From an uncultured beta proteobacterium (GTDB lineage Bacteria; Pseudomonadota; Gammaproteobacteria; Burkholderiales; SG8-39), in NCBI GenBank assembly GCA_903859155.1, contig CAIOLO010000130.1:27866-91865 (forward strand): a DNA stretch of 64,000 bases, given 5' to 3'. The translations under genes were made by a program, and so were the position numbers. Shown here piece by piece: positions 8,598 to 17,368 of this stretch (its first letter is position 1; each line of letters opens with the position of its first letter). The notes under the pieces are model-generated. The model searched no databases, was not told where the DNA came from, and was given only the letters and a program-made list of their open reading frames with translations.

Positions 8598-9605
8598 TCA
8601 GCGGCGCTGCTTCTTCGCCACCGCCTGGACCGCCTGGTAATCCTCGCGAAGTTGCGGATTCACATTCAGGATTGCTGCCGCCGAGGCGCTGACCTCGGTG
8701 AGAAACCCCTGCTGATCCGCGGGAGACAAGGCGATCACCTCGCCGCCGTTTTTCTTCCAGGTCGCGGCGATGCGCCCGATGTCCTCCACGCCCCAGGTCG
8801 AGAACAGCGCCTCGGCCTTGCGCGATTCGTCGCGCACCATGGCTTCGAGATCAGGACCCAACGACTGCATCCACTTGCGGTTGACCAGACCCGTGGCCAC
8901 CAGAAACGAGCCGGGCAACTGCGTCAGGCCCTTGGCGACGTCGAAATACTTGAAGGTGGTGAAAATCGAGAATCCGGCGGTCATGCCGTCAATGGTGTGG
9001 TTCTGCATCGCGGGCAGCGCCTCGCCAAGGGGAATGGAGAGCGGCGAGGCGCCCAGGCGCTTGAACGGCTCCATCTGTATCGGCGCGCCGCCGGGGGCAC
9101 GCAGTTTCTGGCCCTTGAAATCCGGCAGGCGGCGCACCGCCTTGTGCGAGAGCAGCATCAGGGGACCGTTGATAAACATCACCAGCGGTTCGACACCCTT
9201 GCTGGCACCGAAGGTGGCGAGGCGCTTGCGCATATCCGGATCGGCGAACACGCGCTGCGCGTGCTCGATGCTGTCGAACAATCCGGGGGCGTCCAGCACC
9301 TGGAAGCGCGGCTCCAGCCCCACGATGAACCCCACGGCGGGCAAGGTCACCTCGATGGTGCCCATGGCGACACCCTCGACCGTGGCGGGCAACTGACCCA
9401 ACTGGTTGGCCGGATACAGTTCAACCTTGATCTTGCCGGCGGAGCGCTGCTCGACGCCGGCCTTCATTGCTTTCATCCACTCATGGGAAACGTCGTTGAT
9501 GGTAGGCGCGGAGAGCTTCATGGTGAACTGCGCCATCGCCGGCACGGCCGCCGCCAACATCGCCGCCAATGCGGCCGATCCCAGAATTGCAGATTTCATT
9601 TTCAT
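8598..9605 (-). CDS. dctP: TRAP transporter substrate-binding protein (DctP type)
   Basis: A 335-residue periplasmic receptor of a tripartite ATP-independent transporter. A Sec signal peptide (cleavage near AMA-Q, about residue 25) is followed by HEWMKAMKAGVEQRSAGKIKVELYPANQLGQ, the standard DctP opening, and FKGQKLRAPGG, which holds the conserved arginine that usually binds the substrate carboxylate. The ATG at 9605 is chosen because AGGAGA precedes it and it opens the signal peptide; the longer frame to 10070 runs back into dctM. It is the last gene of a dctQ-dctM-dctP operon, 47 bases after dctM. The substrate is probably an organic acid. Confidence 0.93.
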   Translation of the reverse strand: MKMKSAILGSAALAAMLAAAVPAMAQFTMKLSAPTINDVSHEWMKAMKAGVEQRSAGKIKVELYPANQLGQLPATVEGVAMGTIEVTLPAVGFIVGLEPRFQVLDAPGLFDSIEHAQRVFADPDMRKRLATFGASKGVEPLVMFINGPLMLLSHKAVRRLPDFKGQKLRAPGGAPIQMEPFKRLGASPLSIPLGEALPAMQNHTIDGMTAGFSIFTTFKYFDVAKGLTQLPGSFLVATGLVNRKWMQSLGPDLEAMVRDESRKAEALFSTWGVEDIGRIAATWKKNGGEVIALSPADQQGFLTEVSASAAAILNVNPQLREDYQAVQAVAKKQRR

Positions 9606-9652
9606 CGCTTTTCTCCTGTTGATTAATGCTTTGCCCGCAGGCGCTGGCCGGA

Positions 9653-10933
9653 TTATCGCCCGAGAAAAAGATCCACGCCGACCAGCGAAATCCACGGTAT
9701 GTAAGTGATCAAGCCCAGCGCGATCAGGTATAGGAACACGAACGGGATGATCCCCCGGTAGATATCCTCCAGTTTCAGGCCCAGCACCGATTGCGCCACG
9801 AATATATTGATGCCAAAGGGCGGGTGGAACAGGCCGATCGCCAGGTTCACCATCACCACGATGCCAAAGTGCACGGTGTCGATGCCGGCCGCCTTCACGA
9901 TCGGTATCAGCAGCGGGCTCAACAGCAGGATCGAGGACAGCGGATCCAGGAAGCACCCCACGCCCAGCAGCAGGATATTGATTGCAATGAGCAGCATCCA
10001 CGGGGAATAGTCGACCGATTGCAGCCACTGCACCAGAGTTGCCGGCACCTGGTTGACAGTCAGCAACCACGCATACACGCTGGCGCAGGCCACAATCAGC
10101 AGGATCTGCCCGGTGAACAAGGCCGTGGTGCCCGCGGCTTCCATGATGTCGCGCCAGCCCAGTTCTCGGTAAATGAAGCGCGTCACAACCGCCGCATAGA
10201 TGCAGGCGACCGCGGCGGCTTCGGTCGGCGAGAATATGCCGCCGTAGATACCTCCCAGAATGATGAACGGCGCCCCGAGCGCCCAGACGCCGCGGCCGGC
10301 GGCGCGAAAGAAAACCCTGACGTTGAAAGCCTCGCCGGCACCGATATCATGCCGCCAGGCGTACCAGATCACATACAAAGTCAGGATACCGGCAATCAGC
10401 AAGCCAGGCAGGATGCCCGCCGCATACAGCCGCGGCACCGATTCCGAGGCAGCCGCGCCATAGACGATCATCGGGATGCTCGGCGGGATGATGATGTCGA
10501 TCGCCCCAACCGCGGTGATCAGACCGGCAGAAAATGTTTCCGGATACCCGGCGCGGCGCATGGCCGGATACATCACCTTGCCCACGGTCACCACCGTGGC
10601 CGCGCTGGCCCCGGAGATCGCGCCGAATATCGCCGAGGTGCCCACCGTGGTGACGCCCAGACTGCCTCTCACCGAGCCCACGCCGGCCTGCACAAAATCC
10701 ACCAGACGCTGCGCCACCGAGCCGCGCCCCATCAACTCGCCGGCATAGATGAAGTAAGGCACCGCCAGCAATGCGAAGGCGTTGACGCCACCGAACAGGT
10801 TCTGGTGTAGCGCGGCCAGCGGCACGTTCATGAAAAACACCAGCGCCACCGTCACCGCGGACAACATCACCAGAAAAATAGGGAAACCCAGCAACAGCAG
10901 GATGACCGGCAACACCCCCAGCGCGAAGCTCAC
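9653..10933 (-). CDS. dctM: TRAP transporter large permease (DctM type)
   Basis: A 426-residue membrane protein, the normal DctM length, with about 12 hydrophobic segments. It is the ion-coupled transport channel of the TRAP system. Signature stretches include VPYFIYAGELM, ISGASAATVVTVGKVMYPAM, IDIIIPPSIPMIVYG, FSPTEAAAVA and LFHPPFGINIFV. The chosen start is a GTG that overlaps the dctQ stop as GTGA; starting there gives the usual N-terminus (FALGVLPVILLLLGFPIFL) and suggests translational coupling. A longer in-frame reading into dctQ has no support. Confidence 0.94.
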   Translation of the reverse strand: MSFALGVLPVILLLLGFPIFLVMLSAVTVALVFFMNVPLAALHQNLFGGVNAFALLAVPYFIYAGELMGRGSVAQRLVDFVQAGVGSVRGSLGVTTVGTSAIFGAISGASAATVVTVGKVMYPAMRRAGYPETFSAGLITAVGAIDIIIPPSIPMIVYGAAASESVPRLYAAGILPGLLIAGILTLYVIWYAWRHDIGAGEAFNVRVFFRAAGRGVWALGAPFIILGGIYGGIFSPTEAAAVACIYAAVVTRFIYRELGWRDIMEAAGTTALFTGQILLIVACASVYAWLLTVNQVPATLVQWLQSVDYSPWMLLIAINILLLGVGCFLDPLSSILLLSPLLIPIVKAAGIDTVHFGIVVMVNLAIGLFHPPFGINIFVAQSVLGLKLEDIYRGIIPFVFLYLIALGLITYIPWISLVGVDLFLGR

Positions 10934-11436
10934 AGTGCGCCCTCGCTGTCCGCCGCGGGGCCGCGTTCCGGGGGATAAAAGACTTGCCACAGGTGCCGCA
11001 AGGCAATCAGCAGGATCAGTCCAAATCCCAATGCCACGCCGCTGTGGGGAATCCACATCGGCACCTGCGCCACGTCGCTCAAGCGATTGAGTATGAACAT
11101 GGTGTAGGCATACTGTCCGGAAAGGAACAGCACCACGCCTGCTAGCACGATCATACATGCCAGTTCCAGCAGGCTCACCAGCTGCCGCAAGCGTGCCGGC
11201 AGCATCTTGAACAACAGGTCCATGCGCAGGTGCATGTGCCGCCAGCTCACCACCACCGCACCCAGAAACGCCATCCAGATCATGATGTAGATCTGCACCT
11301 CATCGGCCCAGATGAAGGTCTGACCCAGCAGGTATCGACCGACCACATTGACAAAGCTCAAGGCCACCGCGGCCATGAACGCAATGGCCAGCATGCGCTC
11401 TATCCAGAAGGAGAGCCGTTCAAAGAAATTGTCCAT
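10930..11436 (-). CDS. dctQ: TRAP transporter small permease (DctQ type)
   Basis: A 168-residue protein with four membrane helices, the small subunit of the TRAP transporter. Family features are the N-terminal amphipathic segment MDNFFERLSFWIERML, NVVGRYLLGQTFIWADE in the first loop, and WRHMHLRMDLL after helix 2. Its stop overlaps the dctM start. Gene order is Q-M-P rather than the common P-Q-M, which puts the receptor last. No regulator is adjacent. Confidence 0.93.
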   Translation of the reverse strand: MDNFFERLSFWIERMLAIAFMAAVALSFVNVVGRYLLGQTFIWADEVQIYIMIWMAFLGAVVVSWRHMHLRMDLLFKMLPARLRQLVSLLELACMIVLAGVVLFLSGQYAYTMFILNRLSDVAQVPMWIPHSGVALGFGLILLIALRHLWQVFYPPERGPAADSEGAL

Positions 11437-11607
11437 ATTGTGAATTGGAGACCGCGAAGGAACTGGAGGTGTCCGCGGATTCTACCCGCCCTGCCTGCGG
11501 CGGGGGGTTAAACGCGCCGCGACGCCGCCACGTCCGGCCTGCCTCTCCGGAAGTAATCGCGTATCCTGCGCGCCTTTGACTCTGGCGTTGCACCGCGCAC
11601 CGGACCG

Positions 11608-12840
11608 ATGACCCAAAACGCTCATTCACCCAGCGCTGTGCTGAGGCTGCGCGATTTCAGATTGTTTGCCTCGGCAACCTTCATGACGGCGGGCCTGCAG
11701 CAGATGCAGGCGGTCGCCGTGGGTTGGGATCTGTATGAACGCACCGGTTCGGTGCTGGCGCTGGCCTGGATAGGCATAGCCCAGTTTCTGCCGGTGGCGC
11801 TCCTGTTTCTGCCCGCGGGGCAGATTGCCGACCGTTTCGATCGCAGGCTGGTCATGGTCGCCAGCCAGGCCACCTTCGCCTGCGGCTCGATAGGCCTGTC
11901 GATAGCGGCGTTGACCCTTGCCGAGCCCGTCTGGATCTTTGCCTTCCTGTTCCTCACCGGCATCGGCCAGGTGCTCAACCGCCCTTCACGCGACGCGCTC
12001 TTGCCGATGCTGGTGCCCGCCCCGCTGATACCCAATGCCCTGGCGTTTAATTCAAGCCTGTTTCAGGTGGCCTCGATTGGCGGTCCCGCGCTCGCCGGCG
12101 TGCTGATTGCCTCGGCAGGTTCAGCCGCCGGGGTCTACGTCATCAATCTGGTGCTCTCGGCCATCACCATGGTACTGGCGCTGGCGATTCGCGCCCGTCC
12201 CGCGGCGAGCGGCACGCGCCCGCCGCTTACCGTGGAGGCTCTGTTCGCCGGCGTCAGGCATGTCATCAGGACGCGCCTGATTCTCGGGGTGATGATTGTT
12301 GATTTGTTTGCGGTGCTGTTCGGCGGCGTGTCATCGCTGCTGCCGGTATTCGCCAAGGACATTCTGCATGTCGGCCCGGTGGAACTGGGCTGGCTTGCCT
12401 CGGCGCAGGCGCTGGGCGCGCTGGTGATGGGCGTGACCCAAGGCATGCGCGCGCCCACGCGCAACGCCGGCAACACCTTCATCGTCGCCGTGGCCTGCTA
12501 CGGATTGGCCATGGCAATCTTCGGCTTTTCGAAAACCTTCATTGTTTCCTACGCCGCGCTGGTGCTCGCCGGCGCAATGGACAATTTATCGGTGGTACTG
12601 CGCCATTCGGTGGTGCAGATCTACACGCCTGACGAACTGCGCGGCCGCGTCTCGGCGGTCAACCGCGTTTTCGTGGACAGTTCCAACCACGTGGGCACGA
12701 TCGAATCGAGCGTGCTGGCCGCCTTGACCTCGCCCATGTTCACCGCGGTGGCCGGCGGCGTGATCACCATTGCCGTCGCCGTGATCGCATGGCAGCGGTT
12801 TCATGAGCTCAGAGAACTCAAGACCCTGGCGAAGCCCTGA
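11608..12840 (+). CDS. MFS transporter (EntS/DUF894-type exporter)
   Basis: A 410-residue 12-helix major facilitator of the group that includes enterobactin exporter EntS. Visible motifs: FASATFMTAGLQQMQAVAVGWDLYERTGS at the start, LLFLPAGQIADRFDRR (motif A), LTGIGQVLNRPSRDALLPMLV, VASIGGPALAGVLIASAG, and a second-half motif GRVSAVNRVFVDSSNHVG. It is divergent from the TRAP operon and converges with the CMD-like gene. A hairpin lies after the stop. The exported compound is unknown. Confidence 0.88.
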   Translation: MTQNAHSPSAVLRLRDFRLFASATFMTAGLQQMQAVAVGWDLYERTGSVLALAWIGIAQFLPVALLFLPAGQIADRFDRRLVMVASQATFACGSIGLSIAALTLAEPVWIFAFLFLTGIGQVLNRPSRDALLPMLVPAPLIPNALAFNSSLFQVASIGGPALAGVLIASAGSAAGVYVINLVLSAITMVLALAIRARPAASGTRPPLTVEALFAGVRHVIRTRLILGVMIVDLFAVLFGGVSSLLPVFAKDILHVGPVELGWLASAQALGALVMGVTQGMRAPTRNAGNTFIVAVACYGLAMAIFGFSKTFIVSYAALVLAGAMDNLSVVLRHSVVQIYTPDELRGRVSAVNRVFVDSSNHVGTIESSVLAALTSPMFTAVAGGVITIAVAVIAWQRFHELRELKTLAKP

Positions 12841-12847
12841 CATCCAA

Positions 12848-12875
12848 CCCGGAGACCGCCACGGTGGTGTCCGGG
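12848..12875. terminator. Hairpin between convergent genes
   Basis: CCCGGA near 12848 pairs with TCCGGG near 12870 with further inner G-C pairs (CCGCCA / TGGTG). It lies in the 53-base gap between the MFS gene and the CMD-like gene, which converge. No T-tract is present. Confidence 0.35.
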
Positions 12876-12893
12876 ATCTGCGTCCGGCCAGTG

Positions 12894-13466
12894 CTAGAAA
12901 GTCACTCCGTCTCCCGGTCGCGCCTCCACGGCGTAGCCGTTGATCAGCACGCCCACCAGTGTGTAATGCGCGACCAGCGCGATCATCTCGATGGTTTTGC
13001 GCTCACCCCAGGCTGCCTTGGCACGATTGAAAAGATCCTCGGGCAGGGGCTTGCGCGTGCCCGCGAGTTCGCGCGCGAACTCGACATATAACTTGTATTC
13101 CTCCGGAAACGACGCCAGCGGCGCTTTGTTGCGGATAAGGTCGATGACCTCCGGCGCAACGCCCAGTTCCCTGCCGCGCGGTTCGTGCCGACCCCAGCCA
13201 AAGCGGGCCTCGCCTTCGCGCACGACGCACAGGGTGACGAACTCGCGCTCCTTCTTAGACATGGTTGCGTCGAAGCGGAAATAACTCTCCAGTTCTGCCA
13301 CGCGCCGGGAGAGCTCCGGCGCATGCATCATCACGTTGAAATGCCCCGTCGGGACATTGTTCACCTGCTTGATACGATCGTCCCAGACGGCCTGTCCGGC
13401 AGCATCGAGCGACTCGCGGGTGACGACGGAAAAACGCCCGCTGTCGGGCCTGACGGTGTTATCCAT
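12894..13466 (-). CDS. Carboxymuconolactone-decarboxylase-like (CMD) protein
   Basis: A 190-residue protein of the CMD/AhpD-like superfamily. The core stretch MSKKEREFVTLCVVREGEARFGWGRHE, with the conserved E and H of the CMD helix, is followed by LASFPEEYKLYVEFAREL and MIALVAHYTLVGVLINGY. No CxxC pair is present, so it is not an AhpD-type peroxidase. In related aromatic-acid clusters such proteins act as lactone decarboxylases or have unknown roles. The ATG at 13466 with GGAGAG upstream is preferred over the longer reading. It is transcribed away from the decarboxylase cluster that begins at 13609. Confidence 0.85.
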   Translation of the reverse strand: MDNTVRPDSGRFSVVTRESLDAAGQAVWDDRIKQVNNVPTGHFNVMMHAPELSRRVAELESYFRFDATMSKKEREFVTLCVVREGEARFGWGRHEPRGRELGVAPEVIDLIRNKAPLASFPEEYKLYVEFARELAGTRKPLPEDLFNRAKAAWGERKTIEMIALVAHYTLVGVLINGYAVEARPGDGVTF

Positions 13467-13608
13467 GGATTCTCTCCAGATTAAATTGCGGGCCATTATA
13501 GGGATTCGCGGCGGTGAAGATAGCGGTCCGGAAATCTAGGCCGCGTTCCGGCAGATGCGCCGGGAATCCAATACCATCAGCCACTCGATCGGATACAAGG
13601 GGGGGATC

Positions 13609-14727
13609 ATGGCAGGGAAATCCATACGGCAGGCGGTGGCAAAGGGCAGGGCAAAACCCACATCAGGCAAAAAAAAGGGCGCGGCGCTTCGCAAACCGGT
13701 GGCCACCCGATCGGGCGCCAAGCGCTCACCGGGAAAGGTCCGGCTCACCATGTTGACCGGCGAGTATGAAATCGTGCGCGCGCTCAAGGACGGCACGGTC
13801 AAACCCAAGGGCATCGACCTGGTAATCAGTGAATTTCCCGGCACCGAGTACATCCACGGCCAGGTAGAAAGCGGCAAGGGTTGCGACATCAACGAGTTCA
13901 ACGGCGGCGCGTATGTGATCGCCAAGCAGCAGGGGCGCGACTTCACCTCGCTGCCGGTGTTCCTGCACCGGCGTTTTCGCCACGGCTTCATCTACGTCAA
14001 CAAGGCCAGGGTGCACAAGCCATCGGACCTGATCGGCAAGCGCATTGGCTCGGGTTCGATGGGGGCGGCAGCCAATTACTGGATGCGCGCCTACCTCGAA
14101 GATGCGGGCGTGCCCTTCAATTCGATCACCTGGGTGTACGACCGCGAGGACGGCGCTTCGCGCGCCACCCGGCCGGGCGTGAAGATCGAACAGGTACCAA
14201 AGGGTAAGAACGTCGAGCAGATGCTGCTGGACGGAGAAATCGAAGGCATGATCTCGCCCAGCATCAACCGCATGATCGACGAAAACGATCCGCGCGTCGG
14301 GCGCCTCTGGCCCGACTACAAGAAGGTGGAGAGCGACTACTACAAGCGCTCGGGATTGTTTCCCATCATGCACGTCACCACCATCCCCATGGAGATCGTG
14401 GCGAAATACCCCTGGGTGGTAGAAAGTCTTACGCTGGCGTTCGAAGAAGCCAAGCAACTTGCCTTCCAGCACCTGATCAATCCGCGTATCGTGCCACTGG
14501 CGTTTTATCGCAGTGCCTGGGAAGAGCAACGCGAGTTGCTCGGTCCCGATCCCTGGGAGTACGGCATGTCGGAGCGCAATCAGAAAAACTACGGCTCACT
14601 GGTGCGCTACGTGCATGACCAGCTGCTCACCGGTCCGACGCAGACGCTGCAGGACCTGTTCCCGAAGGAAGCCTTCGAGATCAAGCTGCCGCTGCCGGTG
14701 TTTCATAAAACTGTTTACGGTTTCTGA
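13609..14727 (+). CDS. 4,5-dihydroxyphthalate decarboxylase-like protein with basic tail (copy 1)
   Basis: A 372-residue protein of the periplasmic-binding-protein-like family that includes 4,5-dihydroxyphthalate decarboxylase. The core starts near residue 45 (RLTMLTGEYEIVRALKDGTVKPKGIDL) and has CDINEFNGG, LPVFLHRRFRHGFIYVN, LIGKRIGSGSMG, FPIMHVTTIPMEIVAKYPWVVE and DPWEYGM. Before it stands a lysine-, alanine- and glycine-rich tail of about 40 residues with no signal-peptide core. The ATG at 13609 (GGGGGG upstream) begins that tail. It has a close paralog at 18447-19580. Decarboxylation of an aromatic dicarboxylate is likely from family and neighbours but not proven; a binding-protein role is the alternative. 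Confidence 0.75.
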   Translation: MAGKSIRQAVAKGRAKPTSGKKKGAALRKPVATRSGAKRSPGKVRLTMLTGEYEIVRALKDGTVKPKGIDLVISEFPGTEYIHGQVESGKGCDINEFNGGAYVIAKQQGRDFTSLPVFLHRRFRHGFIYVNKARVHKPSDLIGKRIGSGSMGAAANYWMRAYLEDAGVPFNSITWVYDREDGASRATRPGVKIEQVPKGKNVEQMLLDGEIEGMISPSINRMIDENDPRVGRLWPDYKKVESDYYKRSGLFPIMHVTTIPMEIVAKYPWVVESLTLAFEEAKQLAFQHLINPRIVPLAFYRSAWEEQRELLGPDPWEYGMSERNQKNYGSLVRYVHDQLLTGPTQTLQDLFPKEAFEIKLPLPVFHKTVYGF

Positions 14728-14743
14728 ACCGGGAGGACACATC

Positions 14744-14809
14744 ATGCCGCGCATGACTGTCCAGGGCGCCAGCAGCAGCCACAAGGTGGTGGGCAATGGG
14801 AGACATTGA
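14744..14809 (+). CDS. Possible 21-residue small protein with strong ribosome site
   Basis: An ATG at 14744 follows GGGAGGAC at good distance and opens a 21-codon frame (starting MPRMTVQGASSS) that ends in TGA at 14809. It fills the gap between the decarboxylase-like gene and the Bug gene at 14825. No similarity is recognised. It may be a small protein, a leader that couples translation to the Bug gene, or the remains of a longer gene. Confidence 0.35.
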   Translation: MPRMTVQGASSSHKVVGNGRH

Positions 14810-14824
14810 CACCGGGCGGGCCGC

Positions 14825-15805
14825 ATGAAAAATAGTGCATCACCGTTGCTTGGCTTCACAGCCCTGATTTCCCTGGCCTCTGGCATGGCCATGGCGCAGT
14901 CTTATCCTGCCAAGCCAATACGGCTGGTGGTGCCATTCGTACCGGGCGGCGTGGACATCACCGCGCGATTGCTGCAACCGAAAATGCAGGAAGACCTCGG
15001 CCAGCCCATCATCATTGAAAACCGCCCCGGCGCGGGCGGCGTGACCGGATCCGTGGCCGTATCAAAGTCGCCACCGGACGGCTACACCCTGCTGATGGCA
15101 GCCTCTGGCACGCTCATCTCCTCGCCATTGCTCGCGAGCAAGCCCGCCTTCGATCCGGTCAACGATTTCTCGCCGATCACCGTGGTGTTCCAGGCGGTGA
15201 GCACGCTGGTGGTCAACGCGGCCTTGCCGGTAAATTCGGCCAAGGAATTGATCGACTACGTGCGCCGCAATCCGGGCAAGATCGGCTTCGCCAGCCCGGG
15301 CATCGGCACCAACCAGCACATGGATGGCGAGGTGTTCAAGGCCACCGCGGGACTGGATATCTTTCATGTGCCCTACAAAGGCTTCGGCCCGTCGATTCAG
15401 GATCTGATGGCCGGACACATACAACTGGGCTTTGTGACCTACGCGAACATCCGCGGGCAACTCGCCATGGGCAAGGTGAAAATCATCGCCGTGGGGGACG
15501 CGAAACGCTATTCCGCCCTGCCCGATGTACCCACCATCGCCGAAACCCTGCCCACCTTCCAGCGCGTACCCGGCTGGAGCGGCGCGTTGCTTGGACCACC
15601 GGGACTGTCAAAGCCGATCGTCAACCGCCTGCACGGCGCAGCCCTGAAAGCCATCAACAGCCCCGAGGTGCGCGCCAAGCTCGACGAAGGCGGCTCGCTG
15701 GTGATGGGCATCACGCCGGAGGAATTCACCGTGTTGCTCAAGACCGACCTGGATCGCATCGGGAAGATCATCAAATCATTGGGTATAAAAGTCGACGAGC
15801 CTTGA
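14825..15805 (+). CDS. Bug/TctC-family periplasmic substrate-binding protein
   Basis: A 326-residue Bug receptor with a Sec signal peptide (hydrophobic core about residues 9-22, cleavage near AMA-Q). Conserved blocks are YPAKPIRLVVPFVPGG, LGQPIIIENRPGAGG, PPDGYTLLMAAS, HVPYKGFGPSIQDLM and DVPTIAETLP. It sits inside the decarboxylase/amidohydrolase cluster, so its ligand is probably the acid degraded by that cluster. It resembles the receptor at 150-1130 in having GGVD rather than a GGxxD spacing after the first strand, which suggests the two are closer to each other than to the rest. Confidence 0.94.
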   Translation: MKNSASPLLGFTALISLASGMAMAQSYPAKPIRLVVPFVPGGVDITARLLQPKMQEDLGQPIIIENRPGAGGVTGSVAVSKSPPDGYTLLMAASGTLISSPLLASKPAFDPVNDFSPITVVFQAVSTLVVNAALPVNSAKELIDYVRRNPGKIGFASPGIGTNQHMDGEVFKATAGLDIFHVPYKGFGPSIQDLMAGHIQLGFVTYANIRGQLAMGKVKIIAVGDAKRYSALPDVPTIAETLPTFQRVPGWSGALLGPPGLSKPIVNRLHGAALKAINSPEVRAKLDEGGSLVMGITPEEFTVLLKTDLDRIGKIIKSLGIKVDEP

Positions 15806-15851
15806 ACTCTGCTATTCCATATTTGAAATCGCATTTTAATGTAAAAGCATG

Positions 15852-15874
15852 TAATTATTCGCGATAGATAATTA
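15852..15874. promoter_or_regulatory. AT-rich inverted repeat upstream of amidohydrolase gene
   Basis: TAATTAT (15852-15858) and ATAATTA (15868-15874) form a perfect inverted repeat with a 9-base spacer. It lies in a 100-base AT-rich island, unlike the GC-rich surroundings, and ends about 33 bases before the TTG start of the amidohydrolase gene. It may be an operator or part of a promoter. Confidence 0.4.
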
Positions 15875-15906
15875 AATTCAATGAATTATTACCACGGAGA
15901 TGGTCT

Positions 15907-16884
15907 TTGAATCGCCCGCATCGCATCGACGTCCATCACCATCCCTCACCGCCCAGCTACATCGCGGCGCGCGATCAGCGCAACCGTTCCTCGGCCTGGA
16001 AGCAGGAACGCTGGAGTCCCGCCCGGTCACTCGAGGACATGGACCAGGGCGGCGTGGTGACGGCGCTGCTGTCACTGCCGCACCCGGTTGGCATCTGGCC
16101 CGACGACAGGGAACAGGGTCGGCGCATGGCACGCGAGTGGAACGAGTACATGGCGCAGATGGCGCACGATCATCCGGGCCGCTTCGGCGTCTTCGCCGCC
16201 CTCCCCATCCTGGACATCGAAGGCAGCCTGCGTGAAGCCGAGTACGCGCTCGATACCCTGGGTGCCGAGGGCATCGGCCTGATGACCAACATCGGCGAGC
16301 GCTGGCTGGGCGATCCGCACTATGCGCCGCTGTTCGAGGAACTCAACCGCCGCAAGGCGGTGATCTACACCCACCCGATCGCACCGGCTTGCTGCGCCGG
16401 CATGCTGCCCGACCTGGGCGATGCCACCATCGAGTACGGCACCGACACCACGCGCGCCATTGCCCGCATGATGTTCAGCGGCTCGGCAGCCCGCTACCCG
16501 GAGATCCGCATGATTTTCTCCCACGCCGGCGGCACCATGCCTTTCCTCGCCGAACGCCTGATCCGCGCACCCTCGCTCAGCAAGGACAACCTCGCCGCCC
16601 GCGTCCCGAACGGCGTCCTCTACGAATTGCAGAAGTTTTATTACGACACCGCGCAAGCCGCGCAACCTTACGCCATGGCCTCGACCCGCAAAGTAGTGCC
16701 GGTGTCGCAACTGCTGTTCGGCACCGATTTTCCCTATCGCACTTCGAAAGAGCATGCGCTGGGGTTGTTGACGTGCGGATTCAATGAAACAGAACTGCGG
16801 GGGATTGAATGCGGCAACGCGGAGAAATTGATTCCGGGACTGCAGCCACAAGGGGATATTGTGGATTCCGGCCAACCGGCTTAA
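15907..16884 (+). CDS. Amidohydrolase-2 (ACMSD-type) family protein
   Basis: A 325-residue metal-dependent TIM-barrel enzyme of the ACMSD/amidohydrolase-2 family, whose members decarboxylate or hydrolyse aromatic and muconate-type acids. The metal ligands can be placed: H10 and H12 in the DVHHHP motif, H156 (IYTHP), H206 (FSHAGG) and D274 (FGTDFPY). The start is TTG with GGAG upstream; an overlapping ATG is in the wrong frame. The gene follows the Bug receptor and precedes DUF1330 and a second amidohydrolase, which suggests one catabolic operon. The substrate is not known. Confidence 0.88.
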   Translation: MNRPHRIDVHHHPSPPSYIAARDQRNRSSAWKQERWSPARSLEDMDQGGVVTALLSLPHPVGIWPDDREQGRRMAREWNEYMAQMAHDHPGRFGVFAALPILDIEGSLREAEYALDTLGAEGIGLMTNIGERWLGDPHYAPLFEELNRRKAVIYTHPIAPACCAGMLPDLGDATIEYGTDTTRAIARMMFSGSAARYPEIRMIFSHAGGTMPFLAERLIRAPSLSKDNLAARVPNGVLYELQKFYYDTAQAAQPYAMASTRKVVPVSQLLFGTDFPYRTSKEHALGLLTCGFNETELRGIECGNAEKLIPGLQPQGDIVDSGQPA

Positions 16885-17013
16885 CGTAGGAACCTATTTT
16901 GCGAGAGATCCCCTCCCTGAGGGTCAACTGATCACCTCGGGATGGGGGCTGAAAACCAGCCAACAATGCACCGGGCCACGGTGCTCTTGTGCCAGCCGAA
17001 AGGAACATTAGCC

Positions 17014-17301
17014 ATGCCAGCATTCCTGATTGCCGACATCGAAGTGACTGACCCGACCGGTTACGAGGAATACAAGAAGGGTGCCTCAATCACGATCGCC
17101 GCCTACCAGGGCCGATACCTGGCGCGTGGCGGCGCCACTGTGGTTCTTGAAGGCGACTGGTTGCCAAGTCGCGCCGTCATCATCGAGTTCCCGAGTGCCG
17201 ACAAACTCAAGGCCTGGTATGCCTCGCCGGAATATGCGCCCCTCAAACGCATACGCGAGCGCACAGCCAAGTCCCGCATGCTCATCATCGAGGGCTTGTG
17301 A
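17014..17301 (+). CDS. DUF1330 family protein
   Basis: A 95-residue protein of the DUF1330 family, a small ferredoxin-like alpha/beta fold. FLIADIEVTDPTGYEEYKKG at the start, RYLARGGATVVLEGDW in the middle and IIEFPSADKLKAWYASPEYAPLKRIRE near the end are typical. The ATG at 17014 has GAAAGGAAC upstream; the open frame is longer but has no support further back. The role is unknown. Members often accompany catabolic enzymes, as here between two amidohydrolases. Confidence 0.88.
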   Translation: MPAFLIADIEVTDPTGYEEYKKGASITIAAYQGRYLARGGATVVLEGDWLPSRAVIIEFPSADKLKAWYASPEYAPLKRIRERTAKSRMLIIEGL

Positions 17302-17368
17302 ATTCAAGCCTGTGGTTGAATCTTTGAATTAGTTTCGAAACCGTCTCTTATGCCAGGAGGAGGCCAGC

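Noticed and set aside
8652..9626. Open frame of 324 codons on the plus strand
   Set aside because: It lies opposite dctP and has no recognisable domain.
9791..10810. Open frame of 339 codons on the plus strand
   Set aside because: It lies opposite dctM; composition is that of an antisense shadow.
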